Below the pieces are notes generated by a model. It saw nothing but the letters and a program-made list of their open reading frames with translations. It did no database searches and was not told the origin of the DNA. A stretch of DNA of 6,524 nt, taken from assembly GCA_017849395.1 (NCBI GenBank), contig JAFIHO010000318.1, positions 1 to 6,524 of the forward strand, read 5' to 3'. Numbering within the stretch: position 1 is the first letter of the stretch; every line of letters starts with the position of its first letter. This stretch comes from Hyphomicrobiales bacterium. GTDB lineage: Bacteria; Pseudomonadota; Alphaproteobacteria; Micropepsales; Micropepsaceae. Of the stretch, positions 1-5,432 are shown one piece after another. The position numbers and the translations under genes are program-made.

Positions 1-229
1 AAGCGCCATAAGCGGTGAAGGCGGTGGTGCCGAAGGTGTTTCCCAGCTTGAACTCCATCACGCCCGCGATCATCTGCGCCGTGCCGCCGAACGCCATGGC
101 CAGCGGGATGACGACCGGTTCGCCGCCCGCGGGCAATAGCCCTGCGTTGATCGAACTCAACAAGACGGTGGTCAGACCAAAGCCAATCAACCCCAGTCCC
201 GCCGGATTGGCGGGTGTGCCATCTGCCAT
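1..229 (-). CDS. satP: Acetate uptake transporter, GPR1/FUN34/YaaH (SatP) family, N-terminal part
   Basis: Partial gene: the first 76 codons are present and the rest runs off the low-coordinate edge. Reading from the ATG at 229, the protein begins MADGTPANPAGLGLIGFGLT. This contains the family's N-terminal signature (NPA-x-LGL-x-GFG-x-TT, residues 8-21), which opens the first membrane helix. Residues 41-56 (PLAMAFGGTAQMIAG region) form the second helix, and E59-F-K-L-G-N-T-F-G-T-T-A-F-T-A-Y matches the conserved E-x-K-x-GNTFG-x-TAF block. Known members are six-helix inner-membrane proteins that take up acetate or succinate with protons; the substrate here is inferred from the family only. The start is supported by GGGAGGG shortly upstream. 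It lies 76 bases after dprA on the same strand, so it could be read through from dprA or have its own promoter; I found no convincing -35/-10 pair. Confidence 0.88.
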   Translation of the reverse strand, partial: MADGTPANPAGLGLIGFGLTTVLLSSINAGLLPAGGEPVVIPLAMAFGGTAQMIAGVMEFKLGNTFGTTAFTAYGA

Positions 230-256
230 AATCCCTCCCGAACTTTTTTGTAACCC

Positions 257-278
257 CTCCGGCCTTCGCTGACCGGAG
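257..278. repeat. Small inverted repeat between dprA and satP
   Basis: CTCCGG at 257-262 and CCGGAG at 273-278 can pair as a 6-bp GC-rich stem with a 10-base loop. It sits in the 76-base gap between the dprA stop and the satP start. On the transcribed (minus) strand it is followed by GGGGTTAC and then an A-run, not a T-run, so it is not a classical intrinsic terminator. It may weakly attenuate read-through or mean nothing. Confidence 0.35.
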
Positions 279-305
279 CCCGTCGAGCCTAGCGTGACGA
301 TGCGC

Positions 306-1409
306 CTACGACCAGCACACCCGGTTGCCCGGCTGGCGCGCGCAGCGTCCGGCCAATTCCAGTTCCAGAATCACGGTGAGCACCACGGCAGCAGGCGCCC
401 CGGTCTGGCGGATCAGTTCGTCGATCTCCACCGGGGCCGGGCCCAAAGTCTCCTCGACCAGGCGGCGCACCCGGTCCGCCTCGGCATCGGATACCACCGC
501 AGGAGGAGAGAGGGACGTGCCGCCGCCCGGCTCGCGGAAATCATGCCCCAGCATGGGCCGCAGAACCGACAGCACATCATCGGCGCTTTCGGTCAGGGTC
601 GCTCCCTCCCGGATCAGCTTGTTGCAACCCTTGGCGCGCGGATCGAGGGGCGAGCCGGGCACCGCGAAAATCTCCCGCCCCTGTTCCAGCGCATAGGTGG
701 CGGTGATGAGCGAGCCGGACCGCTCCGCTGCCTCCACCACGACCACGCCGCGCGAGAGCCCGGAGATCAGGCGATTGCGGCGCGGGAAATGCCGCGCCTG
801 CGGGGCCTCGCCCAGCCGCATCTCCGAAACGATGATGCCGCGCGCGGCAATGGCGCGGTACAGCGCGTCATTCTCCGGCGGGTAAATCACGTCCACGCCG
901 CCCGCCACCACCGCTGCCGTGCCGCCATCCAGCGCCGCTTCATGCGCCGCGCTGTCGATGCCGCGCGCCAGACCCGACGCGACCACCAGTCCTGCATCGC
1001 ACAGATCGCGCGCCAGCATGGACGCAAATTTGCGGGCGAGGGCGGAAGCATTGCGCGCGCCGACAATCGCCACCATCTCCTTGCGCAACAGATGCGTGTT
1101 GCCCAGCACGCTGATGAGCGGCGGCTGCGAATCGAGCGCCGCCAGCCCTTGCGGAAATTCCGGCTCGCAGGATGCGATCAGCTGCCCGCCTATCGCTGCC
1201 AACGCCGCGATCTCACGCGCCGCATCGCCGGGTGGTGGCAAGATCAACTCGCGCCCACCACGTTTCGCCAGGCGCGGAATTTCCGCCAGCGCTGCGCCCG
1301 CAGAGCCGAAACGCGCGATCAGGTTCTGGAATGTAACCGGCCCGACATTCTCTGTACGCGCCAGCCGCAGCCAGTCGCGCCGTTCGCTATCGCTGAGACT
1401 TTGCGTCAA
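306..1409 (-). CDS. dprA: DNA-processing protein DprA (Smf), RecA loader on single-stranded DNA
   Basis: The 367-residue protein is typical in length. DprA binds incoming single-stranded DNA in the cytoplasm during transformation and loads RecA on it. Residues 1-90 form the N-terminal SAM/HhH-like region (NVGPVTFQNLIARFG at 21-35). Residues 100-285 are the Rossmann-like core: AIVGARNAS (114-122), SGLARGIDSAAHEAAL (145-160), FPRRNRLISGLS (208-219), SGSLITA (231-237) and GSPLDPRAKGCNKLIREGA (252-270), all hallmark DprA blocks. Residues about 305-362 fit the C-terminal winged-helix domain (IDELIRQTGAPAAVVLTVILELELAG) found in many DprA proteins. The start is a TTG: no ATG or GTG lies in frame between an upstream in-frame TAA and this codon, and GGAG sits 6 bases before it. 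The gap to plsY is only 15 bases, so the two are probably co-transcribed. dprA occurs in many bacteria not known to be competent, so its presence alone does not show natural transformation. Confidence 0.97.
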   Translation of the reverse strand: MTQSLSDSERRDWLRLARTENVGPVTFQNLIARFGSAGAALAEIPRLAKRGGRELILPPPGDAAREIAALAAIGGQLIASCEPEFPQGLAALDSQPPLISVLGNTHLLRKEMVAIVGARNASALARKFASMLARDLCDAGLVVASGLARGIDSAAHEAALDGGTAAVVAGGVDVIYPPENDALYRAIAARGIIVSEMRLGEAPQARHFPRRNRLISGLSRGVVVVEAAERSGSLITATYALEQGREIFAVPGSPLDPRAKGCNKLIREGATLTESADDVLSVLRPMLGHDFREPGGGTSLSPPAVVSDAEADRVRRLVEETLGPAPVEIDELIRQTGAPAAVVLTVILELELAGRCARQPGNRVCWS

Positions 1410-1415
1410 CGGCCA

Positions 1416-1419
1416 CTCC
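1416..1419 (-). promoter_or_regulatory. Shine-Dalgarno site that fixes the TTG start of dprA
   Basis: GGAG on the minus strand, with 6 bases between it and the TTG at 1409-1407. A nearby ATG (1424-1422) is in a different frame, so this site together with the in-frame stop upstream decides the start. Confidence 0.7.
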
Positions 1420-1424
1420 GCACA

Positions 1425-2057
1425 TTATTGGGCCGCTTCGCTGCCGGAGGTCCGGCCGATGCGCGGCTCCTCGCCACGCAGCAGCCGGCGAATATTGTCC
1501 CGATGCATGGCGAAGATGAGTGCCGCCAGCAGCAGTGCCAGCCCCGCGTAACTCTCCAATCCATGGAGCAGGAAAAAAACGGGCGACAGTGCGATGGCGA
1601 TCAGCGCCGACAGGGACGAGATTTTCCAGATATAGGCCGCGCCCGCCCAGGTTGCCGCGACCAGCAATCCCACGGGCCAGGACAGGGCAAGACAGACTCC
1701 CAGAAAGGTGGCGACACCCTTGCCACCCCGGAATTTCAGCCACACCGGAAACACGTGTCCCAGCACCGCGCCCAGGCCTGCGAACCATTCCGCGTCGAAC
1801 ATCAGCCAGTGACGCGCGATCAACACGGCGGCCGCGCCTTTGGCGCCATCGCACAACAGCGTCGCCGCTGCCGCCCATTTCTTGCCGGTGCGCAGCACAT
1901 TGGTCGCGCCAATATTGCCCGACCCGATGGCGCGAATATCGCCCGCGCCCGACACGAATGTGAAAAACAGGCCGAACGGAATCGACCCCAGCAGGTAGCC
2001 CAGCAAAAGCCCCAGGGCCATCAGGTCCGGATGAAATGCGATACCGATGTCGGACAT
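1425..2057 (-). CDS. plsY: Acyl-phosphate:glycerol-3-phosphate acyltransferase PlsY
   Basis: A 210-residue integral inner-membrane protein of the usual PlsY length. It transfers an acyl group from acyl-phosphate (made by PlsX) to position 1 of glycerol-3-phosphate, giving lysophosphatidic acid, the first step of phospholipid synthesis. All three conserved cytoplasmic motifs are visible: GSGNIGATNVLRTGK (45-59), GHVFPVWLKFRGGKGVAT (100-117, with the glycine-rich substrate loop) and HRDNIRRLLRGEEPRIG (185-201). Hydrophobic segments lie around 13-35, 62-82, 92-106, 115-142 and 150-184, fitting the multi-pass fold. The chosen ATG at 2057 has no obvious Shine-Dalgarno sequence. An internal ATG at residue 13 is an alternative just before the first helix, but its upstream sequence is no better. 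plsY follows the pyrC-like gene after a 153-base gap and precedes dprA by 15 bases. Confidence 0.97.
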   Translation of the reverse strand: MSDIGIAFHPDLMALGLLLGYLLGSIPFGLFFTFVSGAGDIRAIGSGNIGATNVLRTGKKWAAAATLLCDGAKGAAAVLIARHWLMFDAEWFAGLGAVLGHVFPVWLKFRGGKGVATFLGVCLALSWPVGLLVAATWAGAAYIWKISSLSALIAIALSPVFFLLHGLESYAGLALLLAALIFAMHRDNIRRLLRGEEPRIGRTSGSEAAQ

Positions 2058-2068
2058 GCCGGGAAGAT

Positions 2069-2099
2069 GGCAGGGTTCGTTTCGCCTGTCATCCCTGCC
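2069..2099. repeat. Inverted repeat in the plsY leader
   Basis: GGCAGGG at 2069-2075 and CCCTGCC at 2093-2099 are exact reverse complements with a 17-base loop. The repeat ends 11 bases before the plsY ATG on the transcribed strand. If plsY mRNA starts upstream of it, it would fold just before the start codon, where no Shine-Dalgarno sequence is seen. It has no T-run and is not a terminator. Its function is unknown and it may be chance in GC-rich DNA. Confidence 0.35.
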
Positions 2100-2119
2100 G
2101 AGCGACGGTCCTTACTTTA

Positions 2120-2193
2120 ACCCTCCCCTTGAGGGAGGGTCGAAATTTGCGCAGCAAATTTCGGGGCGGGGTCGAACGCCCGATGTGCGTTCG
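2120..2193. repeat. Compound palindromic intergenic repeat, three hairpins in tandem
   Basis: Three exact inverted repeats lie side by side between the pyrC-like gene and plsY. ACCCTCCC/GGGAGGGT (2120-2127 and 2133-2140) has a 5-base loop. CGAAATTTGC/GCAAATTTCG (2141-2150 and 2154-2163) has a 3-base loop. CGAACGC/GCGTTCG (2173-2179 and 2187-2193) has a 7-base loop. Spurious translations give strings such as KFAAQISTLPQGEG and LEGGSKFAQQISGRG, which from memory recur in mis-annotated ORFs of Alphaproteobacteria; this suggests a dispersed, REP-like element present in many copies. No second copy is in this window. It carries no T-run, so it is not an ordinary intrinsic terminator, although the stems could slow polymerase or protect the 3' end of pyr mRNA. 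Confidence 0.75.
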
Positions 2194-2210
2194 CTTGCTT
2201 CAGTCGCGAG

Positions 2211-3512
2211 TTACCCACGCGCCCGGTCGAACACACATTCTCCGCCCACGAATGTCGCCCGCGCTCGGCCCTGGAATTTGCGGCCATCGAACGCCGTGTT
2301 GCGGGCGCGAGAGCGCAGCGTCTCCGCATCCACCGCGAATGGCTCGTCCGGATCGATCAGCACCAGATCGGCGGGCGCGCCCTTGGACAATGTGCCGCCC
2401 GGCAGGCCCAGCAACCGCGCGGGCGCCGATGTCAGCGCCGCCAGCACATGCGGCAGGGATGCATGGCCTTCGTGGTAAACGGTGAGCGCGGCGGGCAGCA
2501 ATGTTTCCAGTCCCACCGCGCCGAAAGCCGCCGCCGCGAAAGGCTGGCGCTTGGTGTCTGCACCTTGCGGCTCATGGCTCGACACGATCACATCGATCGC
2601 GCCCGACGCCACGCCTTCCACCATCGCGCTGCGATCGGCTTCGCTGCGCAGCGGCGGCCGCACCTTGCGGAAGGTGTAGTAGGAGCCGACATCCAGCTCG
2701 TTCAGCACCAGATGATGCGCCGCCACTCCGCAGGTGACGGGCAGCCCGCGCGCCTTGGCGGCGGCGATGGCGTCCAGCGACGCCGCGCAGGAAATCTGCC
2801 CGAAGTGATAGCGCGCGCCCGTCATCTCGACCAGGCGCAGGTCGCGCTCCACCATCATGGTCTCTGCCAGCGCGGGCGCGGCGGGCAGGCCCAGCCGTGT
2901 GGCGAACTCGCCTTCGGTGACGGCGGTATCGCGCGTCAGCTCGGGATCTTCCGCATGGCCGACCACCAGCGCGTCGAAGGTGGCGGCATAGGCCAGCGCG
3001 CGGCGCATCACCCGCGCATTGGGCACGGACCGGTCGCTGTCGGTGAAGGCCACCGCGCCTGCTTCTTTCAGCAGGCCGATTTCGGTCATCACTTCGCCCG
3101 CCAGCCGCTTGGTCAACGCGGCCATCGGTGCGACGCGCACCTTCGCGGTGGCGGCGGCACGGCGCAGGATGAAATCCACCAGCGACGGCTCGTCGATGAT
3201 GGGATCGGTGTTGGGCATCACGATCATGGTGGTGACGCCGCCCGCAGCCGCTGCGTGGCTGGCGGATTCCAGACTTTCGCGATGCTCGCTGCCCGGCTCG
3301 CCGGTGAAGACGCGGCAATCGATCAGGCCCGGCGCAAGCACCAGACCCTGGCAGTTGATCACTTCGGGATCGGATGGCTCGGCATCATTGAACAGGCGCG
3401 GACCGATATCGGCGATGCGGCCATTCTCGACCAGCAATCCGCCCTTCACGTCCAGGCCATTGGCCGGATCGATCAGCCGCGCGTTGCGGAACGCGATGCG
3501 CCGGCCGTTCAT
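2211..3512 (-). CDS. pyrC: Dihydroorotase-like protein, probably non-catalytic (PyrC'-type) partner of PyrB
   Basis: A 433-residue protein of the class I dihydroorotase family (amidohydrolase barrel). Family features kept are LAPGLID (59-65), the VMPNTDP substrate block (98-104), GHAED (185-189), AHHLVLNE (265-272), GLET (334-337) and the C-terminal composite domain GTLSKGAPADLVLID (373-387). The catalytic set is badly eroded. The D-x-H-x-H-x-R motif is D65-C-R-V-F-T-G71, so both metal-binding histidines and the substrate-binding arginine are gone. The usual H-x-x-H-[VI]-S is HFGQIS (236-241), losing a histidine. TDHAPH is SSHEPQ (311-316), losing the catalytic aspartate. KVNPPLR is KVRPPLR. 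The protein is full length with an open frame, so it is maintained. By analogy with Pseudomonas PyrC', it probably assembles with aspartate transcarbamoylase. The ATG overlaps the pyrB stop as ATGA and has GAGAGG 6 bases upstream, suggesting translational coupling. The gene symbol follows common annotation and does not imply activity. Confidence 0.93.
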   Translation of the reverse strand: MNGRRIAFRNARLIDPANGLDVKGGLLVENGRIADIGPRLFNDAEPSDPEVINCQGLVLAPGLIDCRVFTGEPGSEHRESLESASHAAAAGGVTTMIVMPNTDPIIDEPSLVDFILRRAAATAKVRVAPMAALTKRLAGEVMTEIGLLKEAGAVAFTDSDRSVPNARVMRRALAYAATFDALVVGHAEDPELTRDTAVTEGEFATRLGLPAAPALAETMMVERDLRLVEMTGARYHFGQISCAASLDAIAAAKARGLPVTCGVAAHHLVLNELDVGSYYTFRKVRPPLRSEADRSAMVEGVASGAIDVIVSSHEPQGADTKRQPFAAAAFGAVGLETLLPAALTVYHEGHASLPHVLAALTSAPARLLGLPGGTLSKGAPADLVLIDPDEPFAVDAETLRSRARNTAFDGRKFQGRARATFVGGECVFDRARG

Positions 3513-4456
3513 GACAAACCTCTCGAGAGCGCATCCAGAACCGCCATGCGGATCGCGACACCCATTTCGACCTGTTCGGAGATCAGGCTCACGTCCATAT
3601 CGTCGGCGATGTCGGACGCAATCTCGACGCCCCGGTTCATCGGCCCCGGATGCATCACCAGCGCGCCGGGCTTGGCATAGGCCAGCTTGGCGCGGTCCAG
3701 CCCCCAGAAGCGGAAATACTCGCGGCTGGACGGCACAAAGGCCCCGCCCATCCGCTCAAGCTGCAGACGCAGCATCATCACAATATCCGCGCTGGCAAGC
3801 CCGGCTTTCATGTCGGTGAAAATCTCGACGCCCCAGCGGTCGGCCTCGGCGGGCAAAAGCGTGCGCGGCGCGACCAGTCGCACCCGCGCGCCCATCATCG
3901 CCAGCAGGCGCAGATTGGACCGCGCCACCCGCGAATGCAGGATGTCGCCGCAGATCGCCACCACCAGATTCTCAAACCCGCCGCGCCGCCTGCGAATGGT
4001 CAGCGCATCCAGCAGCGCCTGGGTGGGATGCTCATGCGCGCCGTCGCCCGCATTGACCACGCTGCAATCCAGCTTGCGCGACAGCAATTCAGCCGCGCCC
4101 GCATCCTGATGGCGCACGACAAGAATGTCGGGCCGCATGGCGTTCAGGGTGCTGGCCGTGTCGATCAGGGTCTCGCCCTTGGAGACCGACGAATTCTTCA
4201 CCGCCATGTTGAGCGTGTCGGCCCCCAGCCGCTTGGCCGCCAGTTCGAAACTGGACTGGGTGCGGGTGCTGGCCTCGAAGAACAGGTTGATGAGGGTGCG
4301 GCCCCTGAGCAGGGCGGTCTTCTTGTCGGCGGCACGGCCCTGGATCACATAGCTCTCCGCCAGGTCGAGCAGGGCGGTCACTTCAATCGGCGAAAGCCCT
4401 TCGATCCCCAGCAGATGGCCGGACTTGAGGATCGGGGCGCTGTTCGATGATGTCAT
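3509..4456 (-). CDS. pyrB: Aspartate carbamoyltransferase, catalytic subunit
   Basis: Condenses carbamoyl phosphate with L-aspartate to carbamoyl-aspartate in de novo pyrimidine synthesis, in the cytoplasm. At 315 residues the length is normal. Visible signatures are FFEASTRTQSSFE (59-71, the STRT carbamoyl-phosphate loop), SKGET (92-96, the mobile loop reaching into the neighbouring subunit's site), VRHQDAGAA (114-122), GDGAHEHPTQALLD (137-150), R230-x-Q232-x-E-R (aspartate-binding loop) and MHPGPMNRG (268-276). No active-site loss is seen. The ATG at 4456 is chosen because homology begins just after it. A TTG at 4495 would add 13 residues but falls in the candidate -35 element. No Shine-Dalgarno sequence precedes the ATG, fitting the near-leaderless promoter described separately. 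No pyrI regulatory-subunit gene follows; the degenerate dihydroorotase gene overlaps it instead, as in class A aspartate transcarbamoylase systems. Confidence 0.97.
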   Translation of the reverse strand: MTSSNSAPILKSGHLLGIEGLSPIEVTALLDLAESYVIQGRAADKKTALLRGRTLINLFFEASTRTQSSFELAAKRLGADTLNMAVKNSSVSKGETLIDTASTLNAMRPDILVVRHQDAGAAELLSRKLDCSVVNAGDGAHEHPTQALLDALTIRRRRGGFENLVVAICGDILHSRVARSNLRLLAMMGARVRLVAPRTLLPAEADRWGVEIFTDMKAGLASADIVMMLRLQLERMGGAFVPSSREYFRFWGLDRAKLAYAKPGALVMHPGPMNRGVEIASDIADDMDVSLISEQVEMGVAIRMAVLDALSRGLS

Positions 4457-4466
4457 TAAAGGGGGG

Positions 4467-4495
4467 CTTATAGACAGGCTGGCTGGCCGGAGCAA
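4467..4495 (-). promoter_or_regulatory. Candidate sigma-70-type promoter for the pyr genes, near-leaderless
   Basis: On the minus strand TTGCTC (4495-4490) and TATAAG (4472-4467) are separated by exactly 17 bases. The -10 matches consensus at 5 of 6 positions; the -35 matches only TTG. The element fills the 43-base gap between the upstream gene's stop and pyrB. After the -10 come six C and three T bases, then AATG. Initiation at the usual distance would fall on the T-run, about 3-4 bases before the pyrB ATG, leaving no room for a ribosome-binding site; indeed none is seen. Inferred from sequence only. Confidence 0.5.
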
Positions 4496-4499
4496 GCGG

Positions 4500-4991
4500 T
4501 CAGACGCAGCGCACTTCGTAACTTCCGCTTATATGGCTAATATTTCCATGTGCGTCTGCGGACCATTCGATAATTGCGAACTGTCCACAGGGAAACTTGC
4601 CCCAGAGATAGTAGCGGGTATTTGGTGCTGCTGGCACCGGGACGTTGTCGTCCAGTTTGGCCTTGAACCCTTCGCTCGCCAGATCTGCTGTTACCTGGCT
4701 GACTGGAGTTCCGGCAGGGAATTTGCGGGCGACGATAGCGTTGATCGCCTTGCTGCAAGCGTCGTCGCTTCCGGATTCGCAGACGGTGTTGCGGAGCATG
4801 AGCGGCGGTCCGGGGTCGGACAGTTCAAACAGAATTGCGAATACCGCGACTGCCAGAATCGTCAGCAGCACGACCGACAGGAGGCACCATTGCAGGCCAC
4901 GAATGACCGGATGAACTTGGTTGGGTGGCGAAGATCGACCGACGGAAAACTCAGCCGGTGACGTGGCGGCCGGGTGTCGTGTGTCGTTCAT
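4500..4991 (-). CDS. Hypothetical membrane-anchored protein with cysteine-rich extracytoplasmic domain
   Basis: I do not recognise this 163-residue protein. Residues 1-33 are polar and proline-rich (predicted cytoplasmic). Residues 34-55 are one strongly hydrophobic helix (WCLLSVVLLTILAVAVFAILF). Residues 56-163 would face the periplasm and carry four cysteines (C71, C79, C135, C162) that could form two disulfides. FPAGTPVSQVTADLASEGFKAKL (91-113) resembles the G-T-P-x-x-x-V-x-x-x-L-x-x-x-G-F helix pattern seen in various small envelope proteins, but this is too weak for a family call. The C-terminus is ISGSYEVRCV. The ATG at 4991 is preferred because GGAGG lies just upstream; a TTG at 5033 would add 14 residues with no better site. 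Codon use is less GC-rich than its neighbours (for example AAT ATT AGC CAT ATA AGC GGA AGT near the end). It ends 43 bases before pyrB and follows another small gene by 45 bases. Confidence 0.75.
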   Translation of the reverse strand: MNDTRHPAATSPAEFSVGRSSPPNQVHPVIRGLQWCLLSVVLLTILAVAVFAILFELSDPGPPLMLRNTVCESGSDDACSKAINAIVARKFPAGTPVSQVTADLASEGFKAKLDDNVPVPAAPNTRYYLWGKFPCGQFAIIEWSADAHGNISHISGSYEVRCV

Positions 4992-4994
4992 AAG

Positions 4995-4999
4995 CCTCC
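4995..4999 (-). promoter_or_regulatory. Shine-Dalgarno site choosing the ATG at 4991
   Basis: GGAGG on the minus strand, 3 bases before the ATG. The spacing is short but the match to the anti-Shine-Dalgarno sequence is strong, and it favours this start over the TTG at 5033. Confidence 0.55.
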
Positions 5000-5036
5000 A
5001 AAGTCTGGTTGCTGATGACACTCCATGCGCCAATCG

Positions 5037-5432
5037 TCACCGCACATCCTTGTCCGCCGTGAAGCGGCTGCCGCTATTGATGCAGGCGAACTCGGTGAAA
5101 TTCGGCTTGCTGCTGTCCGGGGGCAGGGGACACACCTCATAGGTGCCGCTCATGCGGGTGCGGATGCTGCCATTCTTGCCCTGCCAGTAGAGCCAGTTCT
5201 GCATGACCGGCGTCGCTATGTCGGCGTTGCTGTTGGCAGGTGCGGTGATCAGGATACGGCTTCCGCTGTCCGTCTCCAGCGTGACGCCGCCAACCTCGCG
5301 GTCCAGTCCCAGGCTGCCCTTCACCATGCTGCATTTGCCGGTCAGCGACGGATTGCGCTTGCAGGTCAGCTCCGCCGCCTGGACAAAGCCCGGCACCAGC
5401 GTCAGAACCGCCGCAAGCACCCGCATCCTCAT
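5037..5432 (-). CDS. Hypothetical small secreted protein with signal peptide and four cysteines
   Basis: Not recognised as any known family. From the ATG at 5432 it is 131 residues long. Residues 1-20 form a standard Sec signal peptide: a positive start (MRMR), a hydrophobic core (VLAAVLTLVPGF), and VQA-A as a probable signal peptidase I site, giving a mature protein of about 111 residues starting near AELTCKRNPS. The mature part has four cysteines (C24, C34, C101, C117), consistent with two disulfides in the periplasm, and a central block NWLYWQGKNGSIRTRMSGTY (79-98). There is no lipobox. The start is fixed by GGAGGAG upstream; an open frame extends further upstream to 5558, but that part overlaps the transporter gene and lacks signal-peptide character. 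The ATG overlaps the transporter stop as ATGA, so the two are probably translationally coupled. The product could assist or modulate the transporter, but nothing in the sequence proves this. Confidence 0.8.
   Translation of the reverse strand: MRMRVLAAVLTLVPGFVQAAELTCKRNPSLTGKCSMVKGSLGLDREVGGVTLETDSGSRILITAPANSNADIATPVMQNWLYWQGKNGSIRTRMSGTYEVCPLPPDSSKPNFTEFACINSGSRFTADKDVR

Noticed and set aside
241..278. An intrinsic terminator after dprA or on the plus strand
   Set aside because: The T-run at 244-249 lies before, not after, the hairpin on the plus strand, and on the minus strand it reads as an A-run. Neither orientation has stem followed by U-tract.
1022..1035. A second copy of the AAATTTGC palindrome inside dprA (GCAAATTTGC)
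   Set aside because: Only a 10-base self-complementary match within conserved coding sequence, without the flanking stems of the intergenic repeat; most likely chance.
294..2120. A 608-codon open frame on the plus strand opposite dprA and plsY
   Set aside because: It is antisense to two well-supported genes, crosses their boundary, and its translation is an Arg/His/Gln-rich string with no recognisable domain. Such frames are common opposite GC-rich genes.
2117..2329. A possible 70-codon small gene over the intergenic repeat
   Set aside because: Its C-terminus is only the translation of the palindromic repeat, and its N-terminus is out-of-frame pyrC sequence.
2448..3680. A 410-codon open frame on the plus strand opposite the pyrC-like gene and the end of pyrB
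   Set aside because: Antisense shadow: low-complexity Arg/Gly/His-rich translation, no family resemblance, and full overlap with conserved coding sequence.
3650..4450. A 266-codon plus-strand frame opposite pyrB
   Set aside because: Same pattern of a Gln/His/Arg/Gly-rich antisense shadow; pyrB on the other strand has unmistakable motifs.
4457..4495. A 13-residue N-terminal extension of PyrB from a TTG at 4495
   Set aside because: It has no ribosome-binding site and coincides with the candidate -35 and spacer of the promoter; PyrB homology starts after the ATG at 4456.
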